Source: CAZMVU01 sp964569295 (GTDB lineage: Bacteria > Hydrogenedentota > Hydrogenedentia > Hydrogenedentales > JAGMZX01). Taken from it: a stretch of 23,552 nucleotides of DNA. A model generated the notes under the pieces. The model had not been told where the DNA came from, made no database searches, and was given only the letters and a program-made list of their open reading frames with translations. A program made the translations under genes and the position numbers. The DNA lies in the NCBI GenBank assembly GCA_964569295.1, contig CAZMVU010000059.1, positions 1 to 23,552 of the forward strand, in the 5' to 3' direction. The stretch's first letter is position 1, and the number at the start of each line of letters is the position of its first letter. Below, one piece after another: positions 15,680 to 23,552 of the stretch.

Positions 15680-16597
15680 CTACGCGCCGGGCGCTGTCGC
15701 GGCTGCGATCAGCAGTTGCTGCCGGGCAAGGGCGTGCATTTCCAGGCGTGCCTCCGGGCGCAACCGGCCTGGTGATTCCAACAGGAACACGGTGGCGGCG
15801 TGGTTCAGGCGTGCGTAGTTTGCGAGACTGTTACCAACGGTCCAGGCGGCCACATGCAACGGCCACACCGGCGTATCGATCACGCCGTCGTCCGTCTTCA
15901 TGATCACCATTCCCGCATCCTGCTCGATAGGGTGGCCGGCATCGCGGACCGCCCCGATGACTTCCCGGCATGCCGTTTCATCCGGTGTGGCCAGATCGTA
16001 GAGGTAGAACCCCGTAGCCGTGTTGTCCTCGTGGTGGTCGATGACCATGTCGAATTGCGCGCCATCGAGGGCCTCCTGCGTGAACCGCGCTTCCTGCGTT
16101 TTGAAAGGCCCGAAATCGCGGTTGATGTCACGGCCCTGCTGGTTGAGCCGGCGGTTGTGGACATAGCCCCATGGGTTCACCATGGGCAGAATGACGAAGG
16201 CGGTATCGGGGTAATCCTCGGTTGTACGCGCCAGCAACTCGATGAACCGCAGCACGGACTCCGCCCCCATGGGCTCGCTGCCATGCACACCGCCGGTGAC
16301 CAACACCGTGCGCACGGCCGCCTGTGGTGGCGTGTAGCGCACGCGCCAAAACGGCGCTGCAAAGTCACCATAGGCCACCGTGCCCAGGGTATCCAGCGAC
16401 AAATGCTCCTTTTCGGCGGCATTGTGCAGGCGGAAGGCCACGTTGTCGAGATTCCGCAAGGCCTGCGCGTGCAGATATGGTGCACGGGGCTGGCGCACCT
16501 TCGCACGCACATAGAGCCCGCACCCCAGGCACACGGCAAGCACGATCGCCAGGCATACAAGGGCAATGCGCTTCTTCGTGAAGAAGGAACGATTCAT
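15680..16597 (-). CDS. membrane-anchored or lipidated M14-type zinc peptidase
   Basis: 305 residues. An N-terminal hydrophobic segment (10-30) contains LGC (Cys26), so it is either a single-pass anchor or a lipoprotein signal. The zinc-carboxypeptidase fold is shown by GGVHGSEPMG (His105, Glu108 as metal ligands), NPWGYVHNRR and DINRDFG (Asn159, Arg160, the substrate carboxylate site), DHHED (His188/189, third ligand) and LLESPGR (Glu274, the general base). It is smaller than digestive carboxypeptidases and close in size to MpaA/gamma-glutamyl-peptide hydrolases and aspartoacylase-like members, which fits trimming of wall peptides or short peptides outside the cytoplasm. The start at 16595-16597 has GGGAGA 6 bases upstream. 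The gene begins 66 bases after vapC ends on the same strand, but a functional link is unlikely. Confidence 0.88.
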   Translation of the reverse strand: MNRSFFTKKRIALVCLAIVLAVCLGCGLYVRAKVRQPRAPYLHAQALRNLDNVAFRLHNAAEKEHLSLDTLGTVAYGDFAAPFWRVRYTPPQAAVRTVLVTGGVHGSEPMGAESVLRFIELLARTTEDYPDTAFVILPMVNPWGYVHNRRLNQQGRDINRDFGPFKTQEARFTQEALDGAQFDMVIDHHEDNTATGFYLYDLATPDETACREVIGAVRDAGHPIEQDAGMVIMKTDDGVIDTPVWPLHVAAWTVGNSLANYARLNHAATVFLLESPGRLRPEARLEMHALARQQLLIAAATAPGA

Positions 16598-16662
16598 GGG
16601 GTTCTCCCTTGTTCACGGCTGCTGCGCGGACTCATCAGGGCACACTATCTCATCCTTTCCCA

Positions 16663-17064
16663 TCAGGGACAAATCAGCGCGATGCTCGGGAAGTAGCGGC
16701 GAAACCGCATTGGATCGCGGGTAATAAGAGAAAGTTGCGCGACCGCGGCGTGGGCGCCAATGAAGAAATCGGGCAATGGATTCGACTTGTGGCCGCCACG
16801 GCGCCGGTACTTCACAAAGCTCTTTCCTGCAAGAAAAGCAGCTTCTCGCGGGATAGAACGGTATTCGATGAAATCCTGCGGCAGCAGTTCTTCCAGTTCT
16901 TCGATACGTTCAAAACGTATGGATATCTCCGCGTAGATCACAGGGTTCATGACCACCACGCCCTGGTCTGCCGCATCGGCCAGGGCCTTTGCTGACCAGG
17001 CAAACCACGTGGCATCCTGCGTGAAGATATCCAGGTAGACACAAGAATCCACCATGACAGGCAT
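16663..17064 (-). CDS. vapC: PIN-domain ribonuclease toxin of a VapBC pair
   Basis: 133 residues, the normal PIN-domain size. The acidic quartet that binds the catalytic metals is present: Asp6 (MVDSCVY), Glu46 (PVIYAEISI), Asp99 (LPDFFIGAHA) and Asp117 (ITRDPMRF followed by RRYFP). VapC toxins cut tRNA or rRNA when freed from the antitoxin. The start codon overlaps the antitoxin stop by one base (TGATG at 17062-17066), the classic coupled arrangement. A second in-frame ATG at 17053-17055 is possible. The target RNA cannot be predicted. Confidence 0.92.
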   Translation of the reverse strand: MPVMVDSCVYLDIFTQDATWFAWSAKALADAADQGVVVMNPVIYAEISIRFERIEELEELLPQDFIEYRSIPREAAFLAGKSFVKYRRRGGHKSNPLPDFFIGAHAAVAQLSLITRDPMRFRRYFPSIALICP

Positions 17065-17291
17065 CAGCCGTCTCCACGGCTAAGCGCCATGATTTCATCG
17101 GTAGTCATCTTCACGTCCCCTTTGCCCGCCATCTGCTGTACCAGCCGGTTTCCACGGCCACCGTTGCTCACCTTACGAAGGTACAACCGCTGCCCTTCCT
17201 GACAGAACTCGACCTCAGCCCCAGGAAGGATACCCGCCTTTTCCCGTAAGGACTGGGGAATCGTGACTTGCCCTTTTGTAGACACACGCAT
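17064..17291 (-). CDS. vapB: AbrB/SpoVT-fold antitoxin of a VapBC pair
   Basis: 75 residues. The N-terminal ~45 (MRVSTKGQVTIPQSLREKAG, then a PGAEVEF and QRLYLRKV strand pair) are a standard AbrB/MazE swapped-hairpin DNA-binding domain. The C-terminal tail (MTTDEIMALSRGDG) is the usual toxin-wrapping peptide with the 'TTDEIMALTRG' motif seen in VapB proteins. ATG at 17289-17291 with AAGGAA 6 bases upstream; the frame continues further but homology starts here. It would repress its own operon through the palindrome at 17314-17323. Confidence 0.94.
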   Translation of the reverse strand: MRVSTKGQVTIPQSLREKAGILPGAEVEFCQEGQRLYLRKVSNGGRGNRLVQQMAGKGDVKMTTDEIMALSRGDG

Positions 17292-17313
17292 AGCAAGTTC
17301 CTTTGTTTTACTT

Positions 17314-17323
17314 TTACCGGTAA
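17314..17323. promoter_or_regulatory. palindromic operator candidate for VapBC autoregulation
   Basis: TTACCGGTAA is a perfect 10-bp palindrome just downstream of the -10 box and upstream of the vapB ribosome site, where AbrB-type antitoxins commonly bind. The assignment is by position and symmetry. Confidence 0.5.
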
Positions 17324-17325
17324 GA

Positions 17326-17355
17326 ATCCTACCAAACACCGGCCGCGGTTTGCAA
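17326..17355 (-). promoter_or_regulatory. vapBC promoter
   Basis: On the minus strand TTGCAA (17350-17355) and TAGGAT (17326-17331) are 18 bases apart. The transcription start would fall within or next to the palindrome at 17314-17323, so antitoxin binding there would block initiation. Confidence 0.48.
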
Positions 17356-17594
17356 AGACTATCCCCCATTGCTGCCGGGCTGCCTCGCGCGTCCTGGCGC
17401 ATCATGCGTGAGCTTACCAAACTTGTGGCGCATCCCAAGAACGGTCAGGAAATAGAACACGGTTAGCACGCCCCAGCATAGCGTTGTAACGAGCATCGCC
17501 ATGCGCGTCATCCCGTGCCGGGCGTTCCATGTCCTTGTGCAACATCAGGGGCGCCAGCACTTCTTCCTCGTTGTCCTTCCTCCTGCCCATGAAG

Positions 17595-17627
17595 AAAAGG
17601 CCCGGAACCGCGCGGGGTCCCGGGCCT
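17595..17627 (-). terminator. intrinsic terminator of the gspF-like gene
   Basis: Minus strand: AGGCCCGG, a 14-base loop, CCGGGCCT, then TTTCTTC, beginning 25 bases after the stop at 17652. An 8-bp GC-rich stem followed by a U-rich run is a good Rho-independent terminator. Confidence 0.75.
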
Positions 17628-17651
17628 CGAAAACGCAGTATTCGCCGTGCG

Positions 17652-18872
17652 TCAGGAGACGAGGCTCGAAAGCTGGAGTATGGGCATGAACAGCGCCACG
17701 ACAATACCACCCACCACAACGCCCATGAGCGCGATGAGCATGGGCTCGATGATGCTGGTGAGGCTGTCCACGGTGGCGCGAACCTCCGAGTCGTAGAAGT
17801 CAGAGATTTTCATGAGCATGCTCTCGAGAGCGCCCGTCTTTTCGCCCACGGCGATCATGCGCGTCACCAACGGCGGGAACACCTCGGATCGGGCAAGCGG
17901 ATCAGCGAGGGTTTCCCCATTGCGCACACTCTCGCCGGCATCGTGAACGGCTTTGGCATACACCTCGTTGCCCGCGGTACGCTCGACGATCTCGAGTGCC
18001 TGGAGAATGGGGACGCCGCTGCGTGTTAGGGTCGACAGGGTGCGCGTGACCCGGCTGATCGATACCTTGCTCATGAGCTTACCGAATACCGGCAGGCGCA
18101 GCTTGAGCGAATCGATGTTGTAGCGCCCGCTGCTCGTACTCCCATAAACACGCATAAAGGCCGTGATACCGCCCACGATGGCGATGACCAAGAGCCAGGC
18201 GTACCAGGTGCGCAGTATTTCGCTCAGGTTGATGAGCATTTGCGTGGGAGCGGGCAGCGCCTTGCCGAAGCTTGCGAAAATCTCCGCGAATTGGGGCACC
18301 ACCCAGACAATAAGGCCCGCCGCGATCAGAATGATTAGGCCGAAAGCCACGATAGGATACGTCATGGCCGACTTGATGCGCCGCTTGAGTTCTTCGGACG
18401 CCTCGAGGTAGTCCGCCAACTGGCTAAGCACCCCATCGAGGTCGCCGCCGGCCTCGCCCGCACGCACCATGCTCACGTAGAGGTCGGGAAAAGCCTTGGG
18501 ATACTTGCGCAACGCATCGGAAAAGGTCTCGCCCGACTCGACATCCGCGGCCACATTGCTTACCACGGCGGCGAAGTTCACGTCGTCCGTCTGGTCCCCG
18601 AGAATGTCCAACCCCTGCAGCAGCGGCAACCCCGCGCTTACAATGGTCGACAACTGACGCGTGAACACCAGCAGGTCGTTGGTCTTCACCCGTCTGTTGA
18701 GGCTCGGCGCCCCACTGGCAAAGGCCATGAAGCCGGCCGCCTCGGTGACGGAATCCGGCTGCTGGCCCCGCGACTGCAGAATCTGAATCGCCGCTTGCCG
18801 GTTGTCGGCGGATATGCTTCCGCTTTGCTTGCCCCCGCTACTGTTGCGGGCCGTGTATTTGAACGTAGGCAT
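17652..18872 (-). CDS. GspF/PilC-type inner-membrane platform protein
   Basis: 406 residues, the usual length of the type II secretion/type IV pilus F family. It begins MPTFKYTARNSSGGKQSGSI, the family N-terminus. Two homologous cytoplasmic helical domains follow (about 70-190, with FTRQLSTIVSAGLPLLQGLD and MVRAGEAGGDLDGVL; about 270-390, with LTRSGVPILQALEIVE and MIAVGEKTGALESML). Membrane helices lie at about 170-200, 220-245 and 376-400. It anchors the assembly ATPase and helps extract pseudopilins. The ATG at 18870-18872 has AGGAG 8 bases upstream and lies just downstream of a near-consensus promoter; the longer frame to 18965 would start upstream of that promoter. No pilin, GspE, GspG or other partner is in the window, so it acts with genes elsewhere. 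Confidence 0.96.
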   Translation of the reverse strand: MPTFKYTARNSSGGKQSGSISADNRQAAIQILQSRGQQPDSVTEAAGFMAFASGAPSLNRRVKTNDLLVFTRQLSTIVSAGLPLLQGLDILGDQTDDVNFAAVVSNVAADVESGETFSDALRKYPKAFPDLYVSMVRAGEAGGDLDGVLSQLADYLEASEELKRRIKSAMTYPIVAFGLIILIAAGLIVWVVPQFAEIFASFGKALPAPTQMLINLSEILRTWYAWLLVIAIVGGITAFMRVYGSTSSGRYNIDSLKLRLPVFGKLMSKVSISRVTRTLSTLTRSGVPILQALEIVERTAGNEVYAKAVHDAGESVRNGETLADPLARSEVFPPLVTRMIAVGEKTGALESMLMKISDFYDSEVRATVDSLTSIIEPMLIALMGVVVGGIVVALFMPILQLSSLVS

Positions 18873-18903
18873 AGGCGCTGATCTCCTCCCTTTTGCCAAA
18901 CCA

Positions 18904-18932
18904 AGTATAAGCACAATTGCTACGCTTGACAA
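18904..18932 (-). promoter_or_regulatory. strong sigma70-type promoter of the gspF-like gene
   Basis: Minus strand: TTGTCA (18927-18932), exactly 17 bases, TATACT (18904-18909). Both hexamers match consensus at five of six positions. The start would be near 18897, giving a leader of about 25 bases before the ATG at 18872. Confidence 0.72.
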
Positions 18933-19271
18933 GCATGTGGCTAAAAAAGCGCCGAGCATTACCACCAGGATTCGCCAGCGCCCAGCCTATGTCGCCCCAG
19001 GCAGGCCCCCGCGGCGTATGCACGGCGTCCGGCCCTTTCCACCCCAAGCGGGAGCGGTGCAGCCGGTGGGTTCGGCATGTACACCCGCCCGCCGGCGGAA
19101 CTGCCATGGGCACCTTCACAAGAGCAAGCGCCATTCCACTGGGATGCTTCCACGGCCCCATATGTAATCCGGTCATACCACGAAAACCGCCAGCGCCAAG
19201 CGCGCCAGACGGCAGCTTTTCGTCAACCCGACCAATCAGGCATGGCAGTTGTACGGCGCACTGCCGCCATT
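18933..19271. other. intergenic region behind the flippase-like gene
   Basis: About 340 bases with no recognised gene. It holds a 7-bp inverted repeat, ACGAAAA (19180-19186) and TTTTCGT (19217-19223). On the minus strand this could be a weak terminator for the flippase-like gene, 49 bases or more after its stop. Minus-strand open frames here have no features I can identify. Confidence 0.4.
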
Positions 19272-20369
19272 CTACACTTCGTGATGGCTTGCTTCTATGT
19301 CGTCCCTCCGATCTTGAGCCGGCGCGTTTTCGCGGCGTAACTCCAAAAGACCCATCTGCTCGCGCCAGAGGCACCATAGCCCGATACTGACAACCGGCAC
19401 CACATTCACTACGTGCGCCACGAGCGCCGCGCCCACGGCCTTTGCCTGTAGCGTTTCCGCGCTCATCGCGCTTGGGTCGGCCAGCGCGTAAATACTTACG
19501 GCGATAGCGAAGTGAAATTGCCCGATGAACCCCGGCGCACCGGGAATCGAGATGGCCACCGCGAGAAACGTGAGCAGCAGGAACGGGGCGAACCAGGGCA
19601 GACTCAGGTCGAAGGCAAACAGCACGCTGCCATAAGAAACGGCAAAGGTGCACCAGGTTGTCAGGGACCATGCGATCGCCTTGGCCATGTCGCCGGCCGA
19701 TCGGAACACATGCAAGCCGTCGGCAAAGTGCTGGAGCATGTCGTGGATTCCCGCCGCGAGGCGCGTGCTGACCGTGCCCAGAACCCGGTCGGAAATGCGC
19801 AACACGCGCCGCTGCTGGATGTACAACACTACCAGCGCGCCCACCATGAGCACGCTAACCAACGCCACTTGCGTCGCCAACGTGCTCACCATGTCTGCCG
19901 GGATCGGCCGCTCGAGAATGCTGGCCGGCAGGTGAATATCCTGCTCGGGATGAAAGGCCAGCGCAGTGAGCAGCACCACCGCCAGCAGGCCGAACAAGTC
20001 CGTCACGCGATCCAGAGCGACAAAGGCCAGACTGCGGGTGACGGGCACCTTGGCCAGGCGCGAGAGCATGAGCGCGCGGATCGGTTCCCCCGCGCGCAGC
20101 GGCAGCACAAAATTGCCCAGAAAGCCCACCTGCGTAGCGGAGAACATGTGGCGAAAGGACACGGGCCCCGCCGTGCGGACGATGTATTTCCAGCGCTGTA
20201 CGCGCGCAAAAAAACTCACCACGACAAACACCAGGGACACCGTGATCCACCCCCAGTTCGCGCGCAATAGCGCCGATCCCAGTTGAGACCAATCAACATC
20301 GCGCAGAAGCAGCCACAGGAGAAACGCACCCAGTGCCCCGCCCAAGACAATTTGCAGCCTTTTCTTCAT
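19272..20369 (-). CDS. UPF0104/YbhN-type flippase-like membrane protein
   Basis: 365 residues with about eight hydrophobic segments. The family (lysylphosphatidylglycerol synthase transmembrane region, also AglD/YbhN) is recognised by RVQRWKYIV, QVGFLGNFVLPLRAGEPIRA, VALDRVTDLFGLLAV and, near the end, SIPGAPGFIGQFHFA. These proteins are thought to move lipids or lipid-linked groups across the inner membrane. The soluble lysyl-transfer domain of MprF is absent, so this is the stand-alone membrane part. ATG at 20367-20369; ribosome site weak (GGGTGA). An extended -10 promoter lies at 20405-20413. The C-terminus is a charged cytoplasmic tail. Substrate unknown; an envelope-lipid role is consistent with other genes here. 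Confidence 0.9.
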   Translation of the reverse strand: MKKRLQIVLGGALGAFLLWLLLRDVDWSQLGSALLRANWGWITVSLVFVVVSFFARVQRWKYIVRTAGPVSFRHMFSATQVGFLGNFVLPLRAGEPIRALMLSRLAKVPVTRSLAFVALDRVTDLFGLLAVVLLTALAFHPEQDIHLPASILERPIPADMVSTLATQVALVSVLMVGALVVLYIQQRRVLRISDRVLGTVSTRLAAGIHDMLQHFADGLHVFRSAGDMAKAIAWSLTTWCTFAVSYGSVLFAFDLSLPWFAPFLLLTFLAVAISIPGAPGFIGQFHFAIAVSIYALADPSAMSAETLQAKAVGAALVAHVVNVVPVVSIGLWCLWREQMGLLELRRENAPAQDRRDDIEASHHEV

Positions 20370-20404
20370 ACGTCACCCGTTTCATTGCAGCAATATGAGC
20401 CGGG

Positions 20405-20413
20405 ATTATAGCA
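20405..20413 (-). promoter_or_regulatory. extended -10 promoter of the flippase-like gene
   Basis: The minus strand reads TGCTATAAT, a perfect extended -10 element (TGnTATAAT), which needs no good -35; indeed none is seen. Transcription would begin near 20398, about 29 bases before the ATG at 20369. Confidence 0.6.
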
Positions 20414-20555
20414 TAGGCGCTTGCCACACGCCCGCCCCCTTGCCGGGCATCGGTCACTGTATCTGGCGCTACTTGCGAAAGAAAACGACACAGACCTGCC
20501 GCCCTAGTCAGAACTACTTGCCCTATATACTACTTACGGCCTATGGTTACTAGCA

Positions 20556-20639
20556 GCCGTTTACCCAGGCCTGCGGCATGGTCTACTAAAACCGGGCAAA
20601 TGCGGTTACCCCCGATTTTCGGACCACGCCGTTAACCCC
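20556..20639. repeat. three degenerate direct repeats
   Basis: GCCGTTTACCCA (20556-20567), GCGGTTACCCCC (20602-20613) and GCCGTTAACCCC (20628-20639) share the pattern GCsGTTwACCC in the same orientation, with start-to-start distances of 46 and 26. A shorter GGTTAC occurs at 20545-20550. They may be binding sites for one protein or debris of a mobile element next to the transposase remnant; spacing is not regular enough to call iterons. Confidence 0.35.
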
Positions 20640-20859
20640 AACGTTGCATGGATTGCGCGTTGGTTTGCAGGACAATACGGTGCACACCGTAGCTCGACGA
20701 CGATTGGATATGCGCGAAGCACGGCTTGAGCCGGGCGGCAAACTTGATCCGCGTGAACAACGCCTGGAAGAGAACCAGCCCGGCGAACGAGGTGAGTTCC
20801 CGGCCTTCTAAGCGCAGCGCGCGGGGGAAGCGGGCGCGCAGATATGCTTTACTCCTCAT
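20632..20859 (-). pseudogene. probable N-terminal remnant of a transposase
   Basis: A 75-codon frame starting MRSKAYLRARFPRALRLEGR and continuing ELTSFAGLVLFQALFTRIKF, then ARLKPCFAHIQSSSSYG. This resembles the opening of IS4/IS1380-type DDE transposases, where 'ELTS-x-AGL-x-L' and 'F-x-R-L-x-L' helices precede the catalytic core. The frame ends about 16 codons later in unrelated sequence (TNAQSMQRWG, then TAA). I find no DDE core in any frame of the next 230 bases, which hold many stops. There is no good ribosome site. I read it as a decayed insertion-sequence fragment. The family name is from pattern memory and may be wrong. Confidence 0.5.
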
Positions 20860-21508
20860 GTCGCTTGGTAGCGCTTTGTGTACACACACAAGAAACAAAC
20901 AAGATGCCGGCTCTAAGTTGCGCTGCCAAAGCACGTGCATCAGAAACGGGAAGACGCCATCGGGAAAAACACCCTCGCAACACACGAGCGCCAACCGCAC
21001 CCGGTGTGGACTTCAAGGTTGCCGCAATCCCTCTTCTTTTTACGCGCACATCAGCCAATAATTACGGCCCGATCCGGCATCATGCGCCCTAAACGAAAGC
21101 CCCGGTTTATGCAACGACGGGGTACACTCTTGCGACGCGAGGCCCGGGCTGCCTAGCCCCGATGCGTAACCTCCGGGACTCACCCGGGGCTATCAAGCGC
21201 GTGCGTTGGTTGCCGCGGCCATACGGCGTTTCATTGGCGCGGCGCCCCCCTTCTTCTCACCTCTCGAAACAAATCTCTCTCTGCCTTACGTGACCGGTCT
21301 TCTTTTTCTCGAAGGGACAGGACAAAGAAGCCCGGATGTGCATACCCATAAATACGAGACATTTGCAGGCTGGACCAGACCTTGGCGCGTCTACAGGGCC
21401 ATTCCGCGTGGACGTTTGGCAGTGCAGGGCACCGAAGCCCTCTGATGAGGATAGCGGCCAGGCGGTGCAGACGGCAATACGGGCATGGATACGTGTGCCA
21501 GGGTGTTG
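20860..21508. other. gene-poor region upstream of the modular carboxypeptidase
   Basis: About 650 bases with no supported gene. Frames on both strands are short and lack family features. Notable content is the inverted repeat at 21154-21192 and a smaller CTTCTTT/AAAGAAG pair (21299-21305 and 21324-21330). By eye the base composition is more mixed than in the coding parts, consistent with decayed sequence next to the transposase remnant. Confidence 0.45.
21154..21192. repeat. 8-bp inverted repeat with 23-base loop
   Basis: TAGCCCCG (21154-21161) and CGGGGCTA (21185-21192) are exact reverse complements. The loop contains CCGGG, which could pair alternatively with the CCCGGG just before the right arm, giving a possible structured RNA. 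No U-run follows on the plus strand. Confidence 0.35.
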
Positions 21509-21537
21509 TTCATGTTTCCAGCCGCACACGGTATAAT
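21509..21537 (+). promoter_or_regulatory. promoter of the modular M14 carboxypeptidase
   Basis: TATAAT at 21532-21537 is a perfect -10 box; TTCATG 17 bases upstream (21509-21514) is a partial -35 box. The start would be near 21544, about 19 bases before the ATG. Confidence 0.55.
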
Positions 21538-21562
21538 GCTTTCAAAAGACAGGAATTTTCTT

Positions 21563-23552
<1,990 letters not shown>

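Noticed and set aside
18959..19671. Minus-strand frames between gspF and the flippase-like gene
   Set aside because: They overlap the flippase gene or the gspF promoter and show no recognisable domain or ribosome site.

Overview
The window looks like a stretch of chromosome from a high-GC, Gram-negative (outer-membrane-bearing) bacterium. Seventeen coding features are supported, eleven on the minus strand. Envelope markers are a YdbH-type AsmA-like intermembrane protein, several lipoproteins and signal-peptide proteins, and a GT9 (heptosyltransferase-type) glycosyltransferase. The last gene carries long Glu-Gly dipeptide linkers around a proprotein-convertase P-domain. I associate that style with Hydrogenedentota/Lentisphaerota-like lineages, but this is an inference from protein style and not a phylogenetic result.

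Layout, left to right. 1-348: no recognisable gene. 349-759(-): conserved small hypothetical. 807-980(-): possible very small Fis-type helix-turn-helix ORF just behind cfa. 998-2158(-): cyclopropane-fatty-acid synthase. 2285-2319(-): intrinsic terminator. 2342-7809(-): a three-gene envelope operon read in the order transglutaminase-like protein, YdbH-like AsmA-family protein, lipoprotein that appears to fuse YnbE-like and YdbL-like (DUF1318) modules. 8013-8936(-): GT9 glycosyltransferase. 9049-12638(+): secreted metallo-beta-lactamase-fold protein, HAAS/PspC membrane protein, serine-hydrolase lipoprotein. 12768-14144(-): secreted C45-type Ntn hydrolase. 14390-15376(+): SAM-dependent O-methyltransferase. 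15680-16597(-): small M14-type zinc peptidase. 16663-17291(-): VapBC toxin-antitoxin pair. 17652-18872(-): lone GspF/PilC-type membrane protein with its own promoter and terminator. 19272-20369(-): UPF0104/YbhN-type flippase-like membrane protein. 20370-21562: gene-poor stretch with a probable transposase N-terminal remnant. 21563-end(+): modular M14 carboxypeptidase cut by the window edge.

The most coherent system is the YdbH operon. In E. coli the order is ydbH-ynbE-ydbL, where the first two are thought to form a lipid-conducting bridge to the outer membrane. Here the order is kept, but the second and third functions appear joined in one lipoprotein, and a secreted transglutaminase-like protein is coupled upstream. 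A phospholipid-modifying enzyme (cfa) follows behind a terminator. The rest is rich in exported hydrolases (C45, two M14 peptidases, a penicillin-binding-type serine hydrolase, an MBL-fold protein). This suggests an envelope or extracellular peptide and amide processing repertoire, though these genes are mostly single transcription units rather than one operon. Many long ORFs on the opposite strand of these genes are high-GC shadows and are left out.
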